Source: Rhodococcus erythropolis NBRC 15567 (GTDB lineage: Bacteria > Actinomycetota > Actinomycetes > Mycobacteriales > Mycobacteriaceae). Taken from it: a stretch of 64,000 nucleotides of DNA. Below the pieces are notes generated by a model that worked only from the letters and a program-made list of their open reading frames with translations, was not told the origin of the DNA and made no database searches. Shown here one piece after another: positions 7,988 to 15,881 of the stretch (position 1 is its first letter; each line of letters starts with the position of its first letter). A program made the position numbers and the translations under genes. The stretch covers positions 62,001 through 126,000 of the forward strand of contig NZ_BCRM01000002.1 of the NCBI RefSeq assembly GCF_001552595.1, given 5' to 3'.

Positions 7988-8389
7988 TCACGGTTCGATG
8001 CCTTCGATCTTGGCCTCGACGGCCGGCGTGATGTGGCTCAACACGCAGCGCCAACGACCGTCTCGCCGGGCGAACACGTCGGTGGTCCACTCCTCGGCGT
8101 CGTACTGCCTTCCGTCGTAGTGCGCAGTATTGGTGATCCGCGTGGTGAAAAGCGCAACGTCACCGAAGAAACGCACGCGCGCGCGCCCGACGCGATCCAT
8201 CGCCGAATGAGTCAGGTCGCCAGAGGCCACGAAACCCAGAAACTCCGCCTTGGTGGACACCCCGGACTCCGAGACGATCACCCAGTCGTCGGCCATGAAG
8301 TCGCCGATCCGTTCGGCGTCGTTCGAGCACATCGCGACGTTCCACTCGTCTGCAGTTGCAGTCAGCACCGCTGTTTCCTGATCCGACAT
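7988..8389 (-). CDS. SnoaL/DUF4440-like nuclear transport factor 2 fold protein
   Basis: This 133-residue protein starts at MSDQETAVLTATADEW. It shows the NTF2-like pattern of DUF4440 proteins: an N-terminal helix, FMADDWVIVSESGVSTKAEF, then a beta-rich C-terminal half ending WRCVLSHITPAVEAK. Such proteins are small hydrolases, isomerases or ligand-binding proteins, and the substrate is not predictable. The longer frame to 8974 is not used, because it runs through the divergent DUF1254 gene. Confidence 0.8.
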   Translation of the reverse strand: MSDQETAVLTATADEWNVAMCSNDAERIGDFMADDWVIVSESGVSTKAEFLGFVASGDLTHSAMDRVGRARVRFFGDVALFTTRITNTAHYDGRQYDAEEWTTDVFARRDGRWRCVLSHITPAVEAKIEGIEP

Positions 8390-8488
8390 GGCCTCTCCCT
8401 CTACCGTCGTCACCCTCGGCGGGTGATGCCTCGACGGCAGGGTTCCCGCAAGGTGGACGTCGAACCGACGAACTACGAGAGGGCAGAG

Positions 8489-9829
8489 ATGACAGACACC
8501 AGTCGCACCGAGCTTGCAGCTCAGGCGTACATCTACGGATTTCCCCTCGTTTTCAATCTCGACCAGGTCCATCGGTACGTTCACGACGGTGTCGGAGCGA
8601 ACCCCGCCGCACCTTTCAACACCTTCAGTCACGCCCGCACACTCGCCGGCCCGGCAGATACTTTTGTCACGATCAACAACGACACCGTGTATTCCATGGC
8701 GCAGATCGACCTTTCTGTCGGCCCCGTTGCGCTGCACGTCCCCGATACCGATGGCCGTTACTACGTCCTCCAGTTCGTCGACGCCTGGACAAACAATTTC
8801 GCTTACGTCGGGCACCGTGCCACCGGCACCAAGAGCGGAGACTTCCTTCTCGTCCCACCCACCTGGACCGGAACCCCGACCGCCCAGACCACAGTGATCA
8901 GATTTCCCACGACCGTTGCATCGATCGTCGGTCGGTGGGCGTGCGGCGGCGACGACGACCTCCCCGCCGTGCACGCCTTGCAGGACGCCACCACCCTGAC
9001 CGTCGTCGACTCCGCCGGGGCTCCGGCCGGTCTACCGGTCCCCGACTCCGAGGTCAGCCAGGACCTCCTCTTCCTCGAGAAACTCCGCATCTGGTCGCAG
9101 GCCTTTCCGCCGGCCCCGCGCGATCGAGAACTCCAGGATTCGTTCTCACCGATCGGAGTCACCGAGCACGGGGCCTCTCCCTATGTATCGCTGTCTGCCG
9201 ACGACGCTGCGGCGCTCGCAGACGGGTTGACCGCCGGAGAGAAGAATCTGCACGAAGCACTCACGCACGGCTCCAGCCCCGAGGCCAACGGTTGGAAGCT
9301 GACTTTCCACGCCTTCGACTACAACCTCGACTACTTCGAGGTCGGTGCAATCGACGATCCACAATTCAAGATCGCCGATCCCAGGTTGCGAATCATCGAA
9401 CGAGCGGCGGCGGCCAAGGGCGGGCTGTGGGGCAACCACCCCTACGAAGCGGCGTACATCATGACCTACGTCGACGATCAGGGAACGCAATTGAACGGAA
9501 ACCGCACCTACACGATCAGACTCGACCCCACTCCGCCGGTGAGCGCCTTCTGGTCGCTGACGATGTACTCGGTGCCGGACTTCTTCCTCGTGGCGAACCC
9601 CATCGACCGATACTCGATCGGCGACCGCACTCCCGGCATCGTCCACGACGCCGACGGTGCGTTGACGATCACAATCAGTCACGAGGAGCCGAAAGATGCC
9701 ACGGCGAAGGCGAACTGGCTCCCCTGCCCGCGCGGAGACTTCCGACCGGTCCTGAGAATGTACGAACCTTCGCCCGCCGTACTCGATCAGTCCTACGTCG
9801 TCCCCGCTATCACTCGCTCGCGAGAATGA
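8489..9829 (+). CDS. DUF1254/DUF1214 domain protein
   Basis: This is 446 residues from the ATG at 8489, with GAGAGGGCAGAG upstream. The DUF1254 domain fills about residues 35-165 (TFVTINNDTVYSMAQIDLS, YYVLQFVDAWTNNFAYVG). The DUF1214 domain follows at about 320-430 (YTIRLDPTPPVSAFWSLTMY, and GDFRPVLRMYEPSP). No signal peptide is seen. The domains are of unknown function, often found with degradation genes in soil bacteria. It diverges from the NTF2-fold gene and ends at a strong hairpin. Confidence 0.88.
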   Translation: MTDTSRTELAAQAYIYGFPLVFNLDQVHRYVHDGVGANPAAPFNTFSHARTLAGPADTFVTINNDTVYSMAQIDLSVGPVALHVPDTDGRYYVLQFVDAWTNNFAYVGHRATGTKSGDFLLVPPTWTGTPTAQTTVIRFPTTVASIVGRWACGGDDDLPAVHALQDATTLTVVDSAGAPAGLPVPDSEVSQDLLFLEKLRIWSQAFPPAPRDRELQDSFSPIGVTEHGASPYVSLSADDAAALADGLTAGEKNLHEALTHGSSPEANGWKLTFHAFDYNLDYFEVGAIDDPQFKIADPRLRIIERAAAAKGGLWGNHPYEAAYIMTYVDDQGTQLNGNRTYTIRLDPTPPVSAFWSLTMYSVPDFFLVANPIDRYSIGDRTPGIVHDADGALTITISHEEPKDATAKANWLPCPRGDFRPVLRMYEPSPAVLDQSYVVPAITRSRE

Positions 9830-9836
9830 CGGCTCA

Positions 9837-9872
9837 CGTCTGACGGCCTGCCCCAGGCCAGGCCGTCAGACG
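9837..9872. terminator. Hairpin terminator between DUF1254 and SDR genes
   Basis: About 14 bp of perfect stem (arms 9837-9850 and 9859-9872) with an 8-nt loop sits between two convergent stop codons. There is no T tract, but its position suits a bidirectional terminator. Confidence 0.7.
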
Positions 9873-9881
9873 GACACAGAA

Positions 9882-10673
9882 TCAGGCGTGAGTGCCGCCG
9901 TCCACACGGATCTCCGTGCCGGTGATGAAGGCACCATCGTCGGATGCCAGCATCGCGATAACTCCCGCAACACTTTCCGGCCCGGCCATGGGAGCACCAC
10001 CGGACTCCAGATCAGTGCTCAGAATTGGCGACAGCTTGCCGAAGAGCGACCAGTCGGTGTCTTCCGGCAGGTACGACGCCGTGGTGTCGGTGATCCCGCT
10101 CTTCACACTGCCCGGAGCTACCGCGACGGCGCGCAGACCCTGCTTGCCGTATTCGAGAGCCAGTGCGTGAGTGAAGGACTGGATTCCTCCCTTACTCGCC
10201 GCATATGCGGCCATGTACGGGTGCGCGAAGGCTGCGGAGGTGGAGCTGAAATTCACCACCACTGCGTTGCCGGTGGCCAGGAGAGCTGGCAGTGCCTGAC
10301 GAGTGACGAGGAAGGTGCCGGTCAAGTTCACGGAGATCACCCGATTCCACAAGTCCAGTGAGGTCTCGTGGGTGTGCCCGCCTCGCAATATCCCGGCGGC
10401 GTTGACCAGTACGTCCAATCCCCCGAGAGCCGAAATTGCCTGACCCACAACCGTGATGACGGAACTCTCGTCACCGATATCGACGACGACGGTGTCGAGA
10501 CGACCCTCCGTCGAAGCATGTTCAGCCGACCTCCGGGTGTCTGCCAGACCCTTCTCGGAGATGTCGGCAGCGACCACGCGGCCACCTTCGGCGAGCAACC
10601 GCAGCGCGGTGGCCTGCCCGATTCCCGATCCTGCGCCGGTGACGAGAATACGACGACCTTCGAAACGATTCAT
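9882..10673 (-). CDS. Short-chain dehydrogenase/reductase (classical SDR)
   Basis: This is 263 residues from MNRFEGRRILVTG (ATG 10673, with GAAAGG upstream) rather than the longer frame at 10733. It has the cofactor motif TGAGSGIG at residues 12-19, the NAAG-type NAAGIL, and an active-site Ser followed by YAASK. The C-terminus GTEIRVDGGTHA is typical. It is a cytoplasmic NAD(P)-dependent oxidoreductase of unknown substrate. The start faces a 480-bp intergenic region in front of the siderophore-interacting protein. Confidence 0.87.
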   Translation of the reverse strand: MNRFEGRRILVTGAGSGIGQATALRLLAEGGRVVAADISEKGLADTRRSAEHASTEGRLDTVVVDIGDESSVITVVGQAISALGGLDVLVNAAGILRGGHTHETSLDLWNRVISVNLTGTFLVTRQALPALLATGNAVVVNFSSTSAAFAHPYMAAYAASKGGIQSFTHALALEYGKQGLRAVAVAPGSVKSGITDTTASYLPEDTDWSLFGKLSPILSTDLESGGAPMAGPESVAGVIAMLASDDGAFITGTEIRVDGGTHA

Positions 10674-11101
10674 TGCTGTGTACCTTTCACGAAAACGAGT
10701 TGGCTGGTAATCCGGGCTCGGCGGCGCCGACACTCACAACTCACCCGCGAGAAACTTCAGGTACGGGAAATACGCAGCACTGCAACAGGTGTGGCACTGC
10801 GAAATCTCAGCGAGGTAATGCTCGCCGAAGTGGCGAATGTCAGACGGATCCGGCCGGTGCGGCCAAGGCTCTTTCGATCCAGACAAGACCAGAGGGGCGG
10901 CGGTCGATCGCCTTACGCCCCCGGCGGAATGTCGCTACGCCGAATCGGGCCGTGCGCAGTGCACGGCCGGAATCGAGAGTACAGCGGCGTATGGACATCA
11001 CAGGCACCGTAGCAGCGCGAGTACAAGTCGCTCAAACGCGTTGTTCGCGACGCAGGTTTGATTCAGGTAATCAGATGTCACTTCTGGACAACTGTGCCAA
11101 C
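10674..11101. other. Intergenic stretch without convincing gene
   Basis: Frames here are Arg-rich and show no family resemblance. A 51-codon minus-strand frame near 10990 was considered but lacks support. The stretch presumably holds the SDR promoter. The iron box lies just beyond its right end. Confidence 0.4.
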
Positions 11102-11120
11102 TTAGGCAGCACTAACCTGA
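11102..11120. promoter_or_regulatory. IdeR/DtxR-like iron box
   Basis: TTAGGCAGCACTAACCTGA matches the 19-bp IdeR consensus (TTAGGTTAGSCTAACCTAA) at 13 positions, including TTAGG and CTAACCT in the arms. It lies 35 bp before a siderophore-interacting protein gene, the expected place for iron-dependent repression. Confidence 0.6.
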
Positions 11121-11155
11121 TGGCATCTCGAAAACCCGATCCAGGAGCACAGTCG

Positions 11156-12013
11156 ATGACACATGCAGACGCCACGAGCACAACAACTCCCCGGGCGAGC
11201 GTCCTACGAACCGCTGACCACAATCGCGGACTCAACGACGTTCTCGCCGTCGTCGAAGCAATGGAGCGACCGAGCGACCACCTGCTGCGGATCACGGCTC
11301 GTTTGACGGAGTCGACCGGCGATCCGACCTGGTCACGCCCGAACGTCACCGTACGAATGAATCTCGGGCCCAATTTCGACGACGCTTCGCGTGTGTACAC
11401 GGTGCGTTCCTACGATTCCGCCACCGGATCGATCGTCATCGACGTGGTCCTGCACGGACAGACCAGCCCGATGATGAGGTGGGCAGCGGCGTTGACCATC
11501 GGTGACACCTTCGGTCTCACCGGTCCGCGACCACACTTCTTGGTCCCCGACGTTCCAGGTCGACGGATCGCACTTTTTCTGGACGGCACCGCAATACCTG
11601 CGCTGTACTCGATCATCGAGCAGCTACCTACCGACGTGGTCGGAATCGGCTGGGTCACAACAGATGACGAGGTCGCTTTCGCCGAACTGCCCGCCCTCCC
11701 CGGCCTGGAGCTTCACCGCGTGAGCGCAGATCTCGCCGAGCCCGACGGCCCACTGGCGGTACGAGCACGCGAGCTCGCCGATCCCGCGAGCTACGTCGTG
11801 TGGGGAGCCGGTGAACGCAACGAGATGCGCGCAATCCGTAAGCACTTTCGGTCGACCGTCGGACTCGACAAAGACGAAGTCGCGATATTCGGTTACTGGA
11901 AGCGCGGCATCAGCAACACCGAAATCGACCTCCGTCGGCGCGAGAACTACGAGCGAATCCTCGCCGGCGGTGGAACCCTCACCGACATCGACGACCTGGC
12001 CATCGAGATCTGA
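11156..12013 (+). CDS. Siderophore-interacting protein (FAD-dependent ferric-siderophore reductase, ViuB family)
   Basis: This is 285 residues from the ATG at 11156, with AGGAG at 11142-11146. The FAD-binding barrel has RVYTVRSYDSATGSIVIDVV. The C-terminal SIP domain has FLDGTAIPALYSIIEQLP, VVWGAGERNEMRAIRKHF and IFGYWKRGISN. These proteins release iron from ferric siderophores in the cytoplasm by NAD(P)H/FAD reduction. An IdeR-like box at 11102-11120 supports induction under iron starvation. The next feature downstream is the cobalamin riboswitch. Confidence 0.9.
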   Translation: MTHADATSTTTPRASVLRTADHNRGLNDVLAVVEAMERPSDHLLRITARLTESTGDPTWSRPNVTVRMNLGPNFDDASRVYTVRSYDSATGSIVIDVVLHGQTSPMMRWAAALTIGDTFGLTGPRPHFLVPDVPGRRIALFLDGTAIPALYSIIEQLPTDVVGIGWVTTDDEVAFAELPALPGLELHRVSADLAEPDGPLAVRARELADPASYVVWGAGERNEMRAIRKHFRSTVGLDKDEVAIFGYWKRGISNTEIDLRRRENYERILAGGGTLTDIDDLAIEI

Positions 12014-12044
12014 TCGCGTACACCGGCCGACCTGACCGGCCGTG

Positions 12045-12225
12045 CACTGCGGTGATAAGTTCCTCTGTGCCAGCGGACCTCCACACAGGGGGTCAGGGAA
12101 TCCGGTGTGAATCCGGAACTGACGCGCAGCGGTGAGGGTGACCGCCCGGGCTTACGCCACTGGATGAAAATCTGGGAAGGCGCTCGGGTGGGGCGATCTC
12201 GAGTCCGAATACCGGCTGGCAGCAG
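12045..12225 (+). ncRNA. Cobalamin (B12) riboswitch
   Basis: The core elements appear in order: GGGAATCCGGTGTGAATCCGG-type P3/J segment (12096-12117), GCGCAGCGGTGAG (12124-12136), CACTGG (12158-12163), GGGAAGGC (12174-12181) and the B12 box GAGTCCGAATACCGGC (12201-12216). This order and wording match the cobalamin class. It precedes an uptake operon and should switch it off when adenosylcobalamin is plentiful. Confidence 0.92.
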
Positions 12226-12230
12226 GGGTC

Positions 12231-12274
12231 AACAGGCGCCTGTTCACACGGTAACGGGCTCCGCGAACGAGCCC
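12231..12274 (+). promoter_or_regulatory. Putative riboswitch expression platform
   Basis: AACAGGCGCCTGTT (12231-12244) is a perfect palindrome, and a second short GGGCTC...GAGCCC hairpin follows (12257-12273). They lie between the aptamer and the ATG at 12293, where folding could control transcription or ribosome access. Confidence 0.45.
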
Positions 12275-12292
12275 CTGCGAGAACGAGATTCC

Positions 12293-13306
12293 ATGCGTCT
12301 GTCCAGACTTCGCCTACCCGCCGCTGCCGTCGCGGCCTTGTTGAGCGCGTCGTTGGTTGCCTGCTCCTCCGACGACAGTGCTGCCCGACAATCCAACTCT
12401 TCCGAACAATCGCACGTGACAGTCCAGAACTGTGGCCGAGACGTCACGGTGGAGCGACCGATCGAACGGGCGATCGCGGTAAATCAGCCTGCGGCCGAAA
12501 TGCTGTTCGCACTGGGAGTTCAGGACCGGATGGCCGGCTACGCCATGAGCGACGACGACGTACTCCCCGAATTACGTGAGGCACGCGGTCAGGTTCAAGC
12601 TTTCGACACCGAGTTCCCGTCCTTCGAGAGTGTCCTCGAACGCGAACCGGACATGGTCTACACGACCTTCAATTACACGTTCACCTCGGAAGGCATCGCC
12701 GACCGGACCAAGTTCACCGACCTCGGGGTCGCGACGTACCAGTCGCCCAGCGAGTGCACCGGTCAGGATGCCGAGCAGAGCAAGGCCCTCACACTCGACG
12801 ACTTGTACGCCGAAATCGGCGACGTGGCAACACTGTTCGACGTCAAGGACAAAGGTGTCGAGCTGACCGAGAGTTTGAAGGATCGCGCGGCCACCGCCAC
12901 GGCGTCGCTGGGAGCCGAAAACGTGACGCTGGCGTGGTGGTATGCAGCCACGAAGACTCCGTACTTCGCCGGGTGCTGCGGTGCACCGGGAATCATGACC
13001 GACGCGGTGGGCGCGAAGAACGCCTTCGACGACAATAAACAGTACTGGCCCGAAATCGGTTGGGAGAGTGTGCTCGATCGAGACCCGACCGTGCTGGTGC
13101 TCGCAGATCTCGACCGCGGCGGAGACGGCGACAGTGCCGCAGACAAGATCGCGTTCCTCGAATCGGACCCGGTCGCCAGCAAGCTCACCGCAGTGAAGAA
13201 CAAGCGTTACATCATCCTCGAGGGAACGACGATGGATCCCTCGATCCGCAATGTCGGTGGCATCGAACAGCTCTCCGACGGGCTGCGCCAGTTGGGTGTG
13301 GTCTAG
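12293..13306 (+). CDS. Cobalamin-type ABC transporter substrate-binding lipoprotein (BtuF/FecB-like)
   Basis: This 337-residue lipoprotein has signal peptide and lipobox LVAC at residues 21-24 (lipidated Cys24). It is a class III periplasmic-binding-type protein with CGRDVTVERPIERAIAVNQP early on and LLFALG-type spacing. This fold serves iron-siderophore and B12 importers. The riboswitch upstream points to cobalamin or a corrinoid. The start at 12293 was chosen because the longer frame runs into the riboswitch. The stop is directly followed by the methyltransferase ATG, so the genes are coupled. Confidence 0.88.
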   Translation: MRLSRLRLPAAAVAALLSASLVACSSDDSAARQSNSSEQSHVTVQNCGRDVTVERPIERAIAVNQPAAEMLFALGVQDRMAGYAMSDDDVLPELREARGQVQAFDTEFPSFESVLEREPDMVYTTFNYTFTSEGIADRTKFTDLGVATYQSPSECTGQDAEQSKALTLDDLYAEIGDVATLFDVKDKGVELTESLKDRAATATASLGAENVTLAWWYAATKTPYFAGCCGAPGIMTDAVGAKNAFDDNKQYWPEIGWESVLDRDPTVLVLADLDRGGDGDSAADKIAFLESDPVASKLTAVKNKRYIILEGTTMDPSIRNVGGIEQLSDGLRQLGVV

Positions 13307-14059
13307 ATGTCCGCGGAGATCAGTGAACTGGTGCGTCAGTGGGACGACCAGCAGGCGGCATACATCGCCGACCGCGAAAAGCGATTCGACGCGATTCTCG
13401 ACGTTCTCGAATTGCAGTACGCGCACACCCCGTTCACGGTTGTCGACGTGGCCTGCGGACCGGGCTCACTGAGCGCCCGGATCCTCGAGAAGTTCAAGCA
13501 CGCGACCGTTGTGGGGATCGATTACGACCCGATGCTGCTGGAAGTCGCCCGTCAGTCGTCGACTCGTTTCGGAGACCGACTGCAGCTGGTCGACGCAGAC
13601 CTGCTGAGCACCGATTGGCCGACTTCGGTGACTGCACCGGTGCAGGCGATAGTGTCGACAACAGCGCTGCACTGGTTACAACCACAACAGCTCGTCGAGG
13701 TGTACCGGCAGTGCCGCGAACTGCTGAGTCCTGACGGAGTCCTGCTCAACGGTGATCACTTTCGCTTCGACAGCCGCTTCCCTGTCATCGGTCGATGGGC
13801 GAAGGCTCACGACGAGCAGACGCAACGCTCCGCCTTTGCTGCCGGTGCTCCCGAGTGGGACAGCTGGTGGGACGAGCTGCGGGCAACTCCCGGCATCGGA
13901 CCACTGACCGACGAGCGAGAGCGCAGATTCGCCGGACGCGACGCTACCGCGCCCACTGCCGTCGACTTCCAGTTGGCGGCGCTCGCGCAAGCAGGTTTTC
14001 GAGAGTCGGGAACGGTCTGGCAACTGTTCGACGACTACGTGGTCTACGGCGTGAGATGA
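13307..14059 (+). CDS. Class I SAM-dependent methyltransferase within the cobalamin-uptake operon
   Basis: This 250-residue protein has SAM motif I VVDVACGPGSLSARIL (DVACGPG at 47-53), the acidic IDYDP after strand 2 and a C-terminal FDDYVVYGVR. It resembles general methyltransf_25/trans-aconitate-type enzymes, and no corrin methyltransferase (CbiF/CobA type) signature is seen. It starts at the base after the binding-protein stop and overlaps the permease start by four bases. It is therefore made together with the importer, behind the B12 riboswitch. The substrate is unknown. Confidence 0.85.
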   Translation: MSAEISELVRQWDDQQAAYIADREKRFDAILDVLELQYAHTPFTVVDVACGPGSLSARILEKFKHATVVGIDYDPMLLEVARQSSTRFGDRLQLVDADLLSTDWPTSVTAPVQAIVSTTALHWLQPQQLVEVYRQCRELLSPDGVLLNGDHFRFDSRFPVIGRWAKAHDEQTQRSAFAAGAPEWDSWWDELRATPGIGPLTDERERRFAGRDATAPTAVDFQLAALAQAGFRESGTVWQLFDDYVVYGVR

Positions 14060-15096
14060 CGACAAGAGTTCGCCTGCGTGACAACCCGACGACCGTCACC
14101 CTGCTGTGGGTGATCGGTGTTGTCACACTGGCCGGGTCGGCCGCCGTGGCGATCACGTTGGGGCCGGCCGGTCTTTCGGTCGGCGAGGTGGCCTCGATCG
14201 TCGTCGGCCATCTCGGCGGTACCGCGGCGGACGTCACCCCTATCCGCGACGGCATCGTGTGGGATCTTCGTCTGCCACGTACTCTGCTCGCCGCGCTCTG
14301 CGGTGCGGGCCTCGGGCTGTGCGGGGCGATCATGCAGTCTCTGCTTCGCAATCCACTGGCTGATCCTTTTGTCCTCGGTATCTCGTCCGGCGCCTCGACC
14401 GGTGCCGTACTGATCGTGATCCTCGGAGTGGGGTCGGGGGTGATCGGCTTGTCGAGCGGCGCCTTCATCGGCGCGGTGATCTCCTTCGCCCTTGTGTTGC
14501 TGCTCGCCCATGCGGCCGGCGGCACGCCGGATCGGGTGATCCTGGCCGGAGTCGCCGCGACCCAACTGTTCTCGGCGCTCACCTCGTTCATCGTGATCAC
14601 CTCGGCCGATCCCGAGCAGACTCGCGGCGTGATGTTCTGGCTCCTGGGCTCACTCGGCGGCGCCGACTGGCTCGACGTCGCGCTCTGCGCTGCGGTGGTC
14701 GCCGTCGGCCTCGTGGTCTGTCTGACTCACTCCCGCGCACTCGACGCCTTTGCCTTCGGCGAGGACGCGGCGTCGTCGCTGGGGGTGAACGTGTGGCGGG
14801 TGCGCGTGACCCTGTTGTTGGCAACAGCTTTGATGACGGCGGTGATCGTGAGCGTCGCAGGCGCCATTGGCTTTGTGGGCCTCGTCCTCCCGCATGCGGC
14901 ACGGGCTCTCGTCGGTCCGAGCCATCGGCGACTGCTGCCCGCGTCCGCACTGATCGGCTCGATCTTCCTGGTCTGGGTCGACGCCGTGGCACGTACAGCC
15001 ATTGCGCCGCAGGAACTCCCGGCCGGTGTGGTAACCGCGTTGGTCGGCGTGCCTGCGTTTGCCGTCATCCTCTGGAGACGAAAGGCCAGGCCATGA
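14056..15096 (+). CDS. Cobalamin-type ABC transporter permease (BtuC/FecCD family)
   Basis: This 346-residue inner-membrane protein has about nine or ten helices. The FecCD hallmark GAIMQSLLRNPLADPFVLG is at about residues 92-110, followed by a GxSSGAS turn. The cytoplasmic loop near AFGEDAASSLGVNVWRVR and FVGLVLPHAARALVGPSHRR are the usual ATPase-coupling regions. It overlaps the methyltransferase stop (ATGA) and the ATPase start. The riboswitch and partner genes point to corrinoid import. Confidence 0.9.
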   Translation: MTTRVRLRDNPTTVTLLWVIGVVTLAGSAAVAITLGPAGLSVGEVASIVVGHLGGTAADVTPIRDGIVWDLRLPRTLLAALCGAGLGLCGAIMQSLLRNPLADPFVLGISSGASTGAVLIVILGVGSGVIGLSSGAFIGAVISFALVLLLAHAAGGTPDRVILAGVAATQLFSALTSFIVITSADPEQTRGVMFWLLGSLGGADWLDVALCAAVVAVGLVVCLTHSRALDAFAFGEDAASSLGVNVWRVRVTLLLATALMTAVIVSVAGAIGFVGLVLPHAARALVGPSHRRLLPASALIGSIFLVWVDAVARTAIAPQELPAGVVTALVGVPAFAVILWRRKARP

Positions 15097-15866
15097 CACT
15101 CGAAGCGGCCGGCGTCAGCTGGCGGGTCGGCGGGGCGCTCATAGTCGACGCCCTCGACGTGTCCCCCACCGTCGGAAGTACGGTGGGGCTTCTCGGCCCC
15201 AACGGTTCGGGAAAATCGACACTGCTGAAACTGCTTGCCGGGCAGAACCGTCCGACAATCGGGGAGGTGACCCTGGACCGAACTCCGTTGCCTGACTGGA
15301 AACGCCGAGATGTCGCGCGTCGGATTGCCACCGTCGATCAGCACAGCAACACGGAGATCGACCTGACGGTAGCCGAGGTCGTCGAATTGGGTCGCACCCC
15401 GCACCGCGGATTGTGGGGCGGGCATTCAGGTTCCGACCGCGACGCCGTCCGCGCGGCGATCGAACACACCAACCTCTCCGGGATGCTCGACCGGTCGTGG
15501 CACACCCTGTCCGGCGGGGAGCGCCAACGCGTGCAGATCGCGCGCGCCCTCGCTCAGGAACCTCACGAGTTGCTGCTCGACGAACCGACCAATCACCTGG
15601 ACATCAACCATCAACTCGAATTGCTCGCGCTCGTGCGTCGCCTGCCCACCACCACGATCATGGCATTGCACGATCTGAATCTGGCCGCCATGTTCTGCGA
15701 TTCGATAGTGATGCTGAACCGTGGCTCCATCGTTGCCCACGGAAGCCCGACCGAGGTCCTCACCGCCGACCTGATAGCCGAAGTCTACCAGGTCGATGCC
15801 GAAGTCCGCCTGGACGGTCCCGGCGGAGTACCCACCGTGAGATACCTTCCACCCAGCTCGGATTAG
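15093..15866 (+). CDS. Cobalamin-type ABC transporter ATP-binding protein (BtuD/FepC-like)
   Basis: This 257-residue ATPase has Walker A GPNGSGKST (35-43), Q-loop region ATVDQHSNTE, ABC signature LSGGERQR (139-146), Walker B LLLDEPT (160-166) and the switch His in IMALHDLN. The start overlaps the permease stop in an ATGA arrangement. It completes a full importer with the lipoprotein and permease. No terminator was recognised before the convergent sulfatase gene 15 bp away. Confidence 0.92.
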   Translation: MTLEAAGVSWRVGGALIVDALDVSPTVGSTVGLLGPNGSGKSTLLKLLAGQNRPTIGEVTLDRTPLPDWKRRDVARRIATVDQHSNTEIDLTVAEVVELGRTPHRGLWGGHSGSDRDAVRAAIEHTNLSGMLDRSWHTLSGGERQRVQIARALAQEPHELLLDEPTNHLDINHQLELLALVRRLPTTTIMALHDLNLAAMFCDSIVMLNRGSIVAHGSPTEVLTADLIAEVYQVDAEVRLDGPGGVPTVRYLPPSSD

Positions 15867-15881
15867 ACGCACGCAGATCTG

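Noticed and set aside
8390-8974. N-terminal extension of the NTF2-fold gene to 8974
   Set aside because: It is antisense to the well-supported DUF1254 gene; similarity and length fit the start at 8389.
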